Positions 63,710-64,000 of a DNA stretch of 64,000 nt are shown one piece after another. Positions within the stretch are counted from its first letter, which is position 1. Every line of letters starts with the position of its first letter. The DNA is taken from NCBI RefSeq assembly GCF_000526495.1, contig NZ_JAGE01000001.1:3406001-3470000 (forward strand), given 5' to 3'. Source of the DNA: Ruminiclostridium josui JCM 17888 (GTDB taxonomy: Bacteria; Bacillota; Clostridia; Acetivibrionales; DSM-1351). The position numbers and the translations under genes were made by a program. A model generated the notes under the pieces. That model was not told where the DNA came from. It saw only the letters and a list, made by a program, of their open reading frames with translations, and ran no database searches.

Positions 63710-63738
63710 TTGACAACAAGATAACAAAGTGTTAATAT
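63710..63738 (+). promoter_or_regulatory. Tandem promoter P3 of a probable rRNA operon
   Basis: TTGACA (63710-63715), 17 bases, TAATAT (63733-63738), followed by TAAGCTG. Confidence 0.85.
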
Positions 63739-63744
63739 AATTAA

Positions 63745-64000
63745 GCTGATTGCGGCAAGCAAACAGCACAACCTTACAAAGCAGTCGTAAGAAGGCTTTA
63801 TGGACTTTGAAAAGTAAACAGTGATAAACATGTAAAGGAACTCGAAAAATTCCGAAATCGTTTTTATGATTTCAAAATTGAGTAACTTGCGAACTTTACA
63901 ACCTGGTTTTTGGAACAAAAACTAGAAAAAGTCAGCAATTTTAAATGAGCTAACAAGCTTGTCAAATGAGTTAATTGCGTAGCAGATTTATCTGCGAAAC
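63745..64000 (+). other. Non-coding leader, probably the start of an rRNA precursor
   Basis: No open frame with a ribosome site is seen. GAAATCGTTTTTATGATTTC near 63855-63875 and GCAGA-TTTA-TCTGC (63982-63995) form small hairpins. Together with three strong tandem promoters this resembles the leader that precedes 16S rRNA in clostridia. The 16S gene itself is not in the window, so this is inference. Confidence 0.55.

Noticed and set aside
63670..63918. An 82-codon minus-strand frame at the end of the window
   Set aside because: It lies across the P3 promoter and the probable rRNA leader, with no ribosome site or recognisable domain.
1..64000. CRISPR arrays, prophage or integrative-element modules
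   Set aside because: No regularly spaced repeats, phage structural genes, integrase or attachment sites were seen; the only mobile element recognised is the IS21-like insertion.

Overview
The window looks like a chromosomal segment of a low-GC, spore-forming, anaerobic, cellulosome-producing clostridium, most likely of the Ruminiclostridium (Clostridium cellulolyticum) group. The evidence is a dockerin-bearing glucuronoyl esterase, a prkA-yhbH-spoVR sporulation operon, a gerA-type germinant receptor operon, a single-chain PurL-PurQ, two B12-type radical SAM proteins and AT-rich spacers. The genus is an inference; no 16S sequence lies inside the window.

Layout. 1-5.5 kb: 3' part of a uracil permease, a UgtP-like glycosyltransferase (minus), a D,D-carboxypeptidase and a DUF4080 radical SAM protein. 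5.6-10.3 kb: prkA-yhbH-spoVR. 10.3-18.3 kb: CIRCE-controlled htpG, a minus-strand AMP-forming acyl-CoA ligase with an XRE/cupin regulator, a chemoreceptor-like protein, an HD-GYP protein and a LysR regulator. 18.4-23.1 kb: purL and a sugar isomerase-like gene. 23.4-36.0 kb: a probable operon of hotdog thioesterase, B12-type radical SAM protein and a 3534-residue polyketide synthase (FAAL-ACP-KS-KR-ACP-KS-DH-ACP-KR-TE, no acyltransferase). 36.2-39.0 kb: a DUF4097 lipoprotein, two tiny ORFs and a secreted CE15 esterase with an N-terminal dockerin.

39.1-52.2 kb holds a Tad/Flp pilus locus: tadZ, tadA, tadB, tadC, flp, TadE-like genes, a DUF5702 protein, two A24 prepilin peptidases and an FHA protein. 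Its tadC is split by an IS21-like element (istA-istB) with a 6-bp target duplication, in such a way that precise removal would restore the frame. 52.2-59.1 kb: patatin, YjbQ, dCMP deaminase, a secreted amidase, a 3D-domain protein, a c-di-AMP (ydaO/yuaA) riboswitch with its terminator ahead of dapB, and a DacF-like protein in which all three penicillin-binding motifs are altered. 59.3-63.5 kb: gerAA-gerAB-gerAC and a 54-residue membrane protein. The last 0.5 kb holds three near-consensus promoters and a non-coding leader that resemble the start of an rRNA operon lying just outside the window.

The most notable items are the FAAL-primed, AT-less polyketide synthase operon, the IS21-interrupted tadC, the motif-less DacF paralogue, the c-di-AMP riboswitch on dapB, and the short ORF that overlaps the start of the dockerin-esterase gene.
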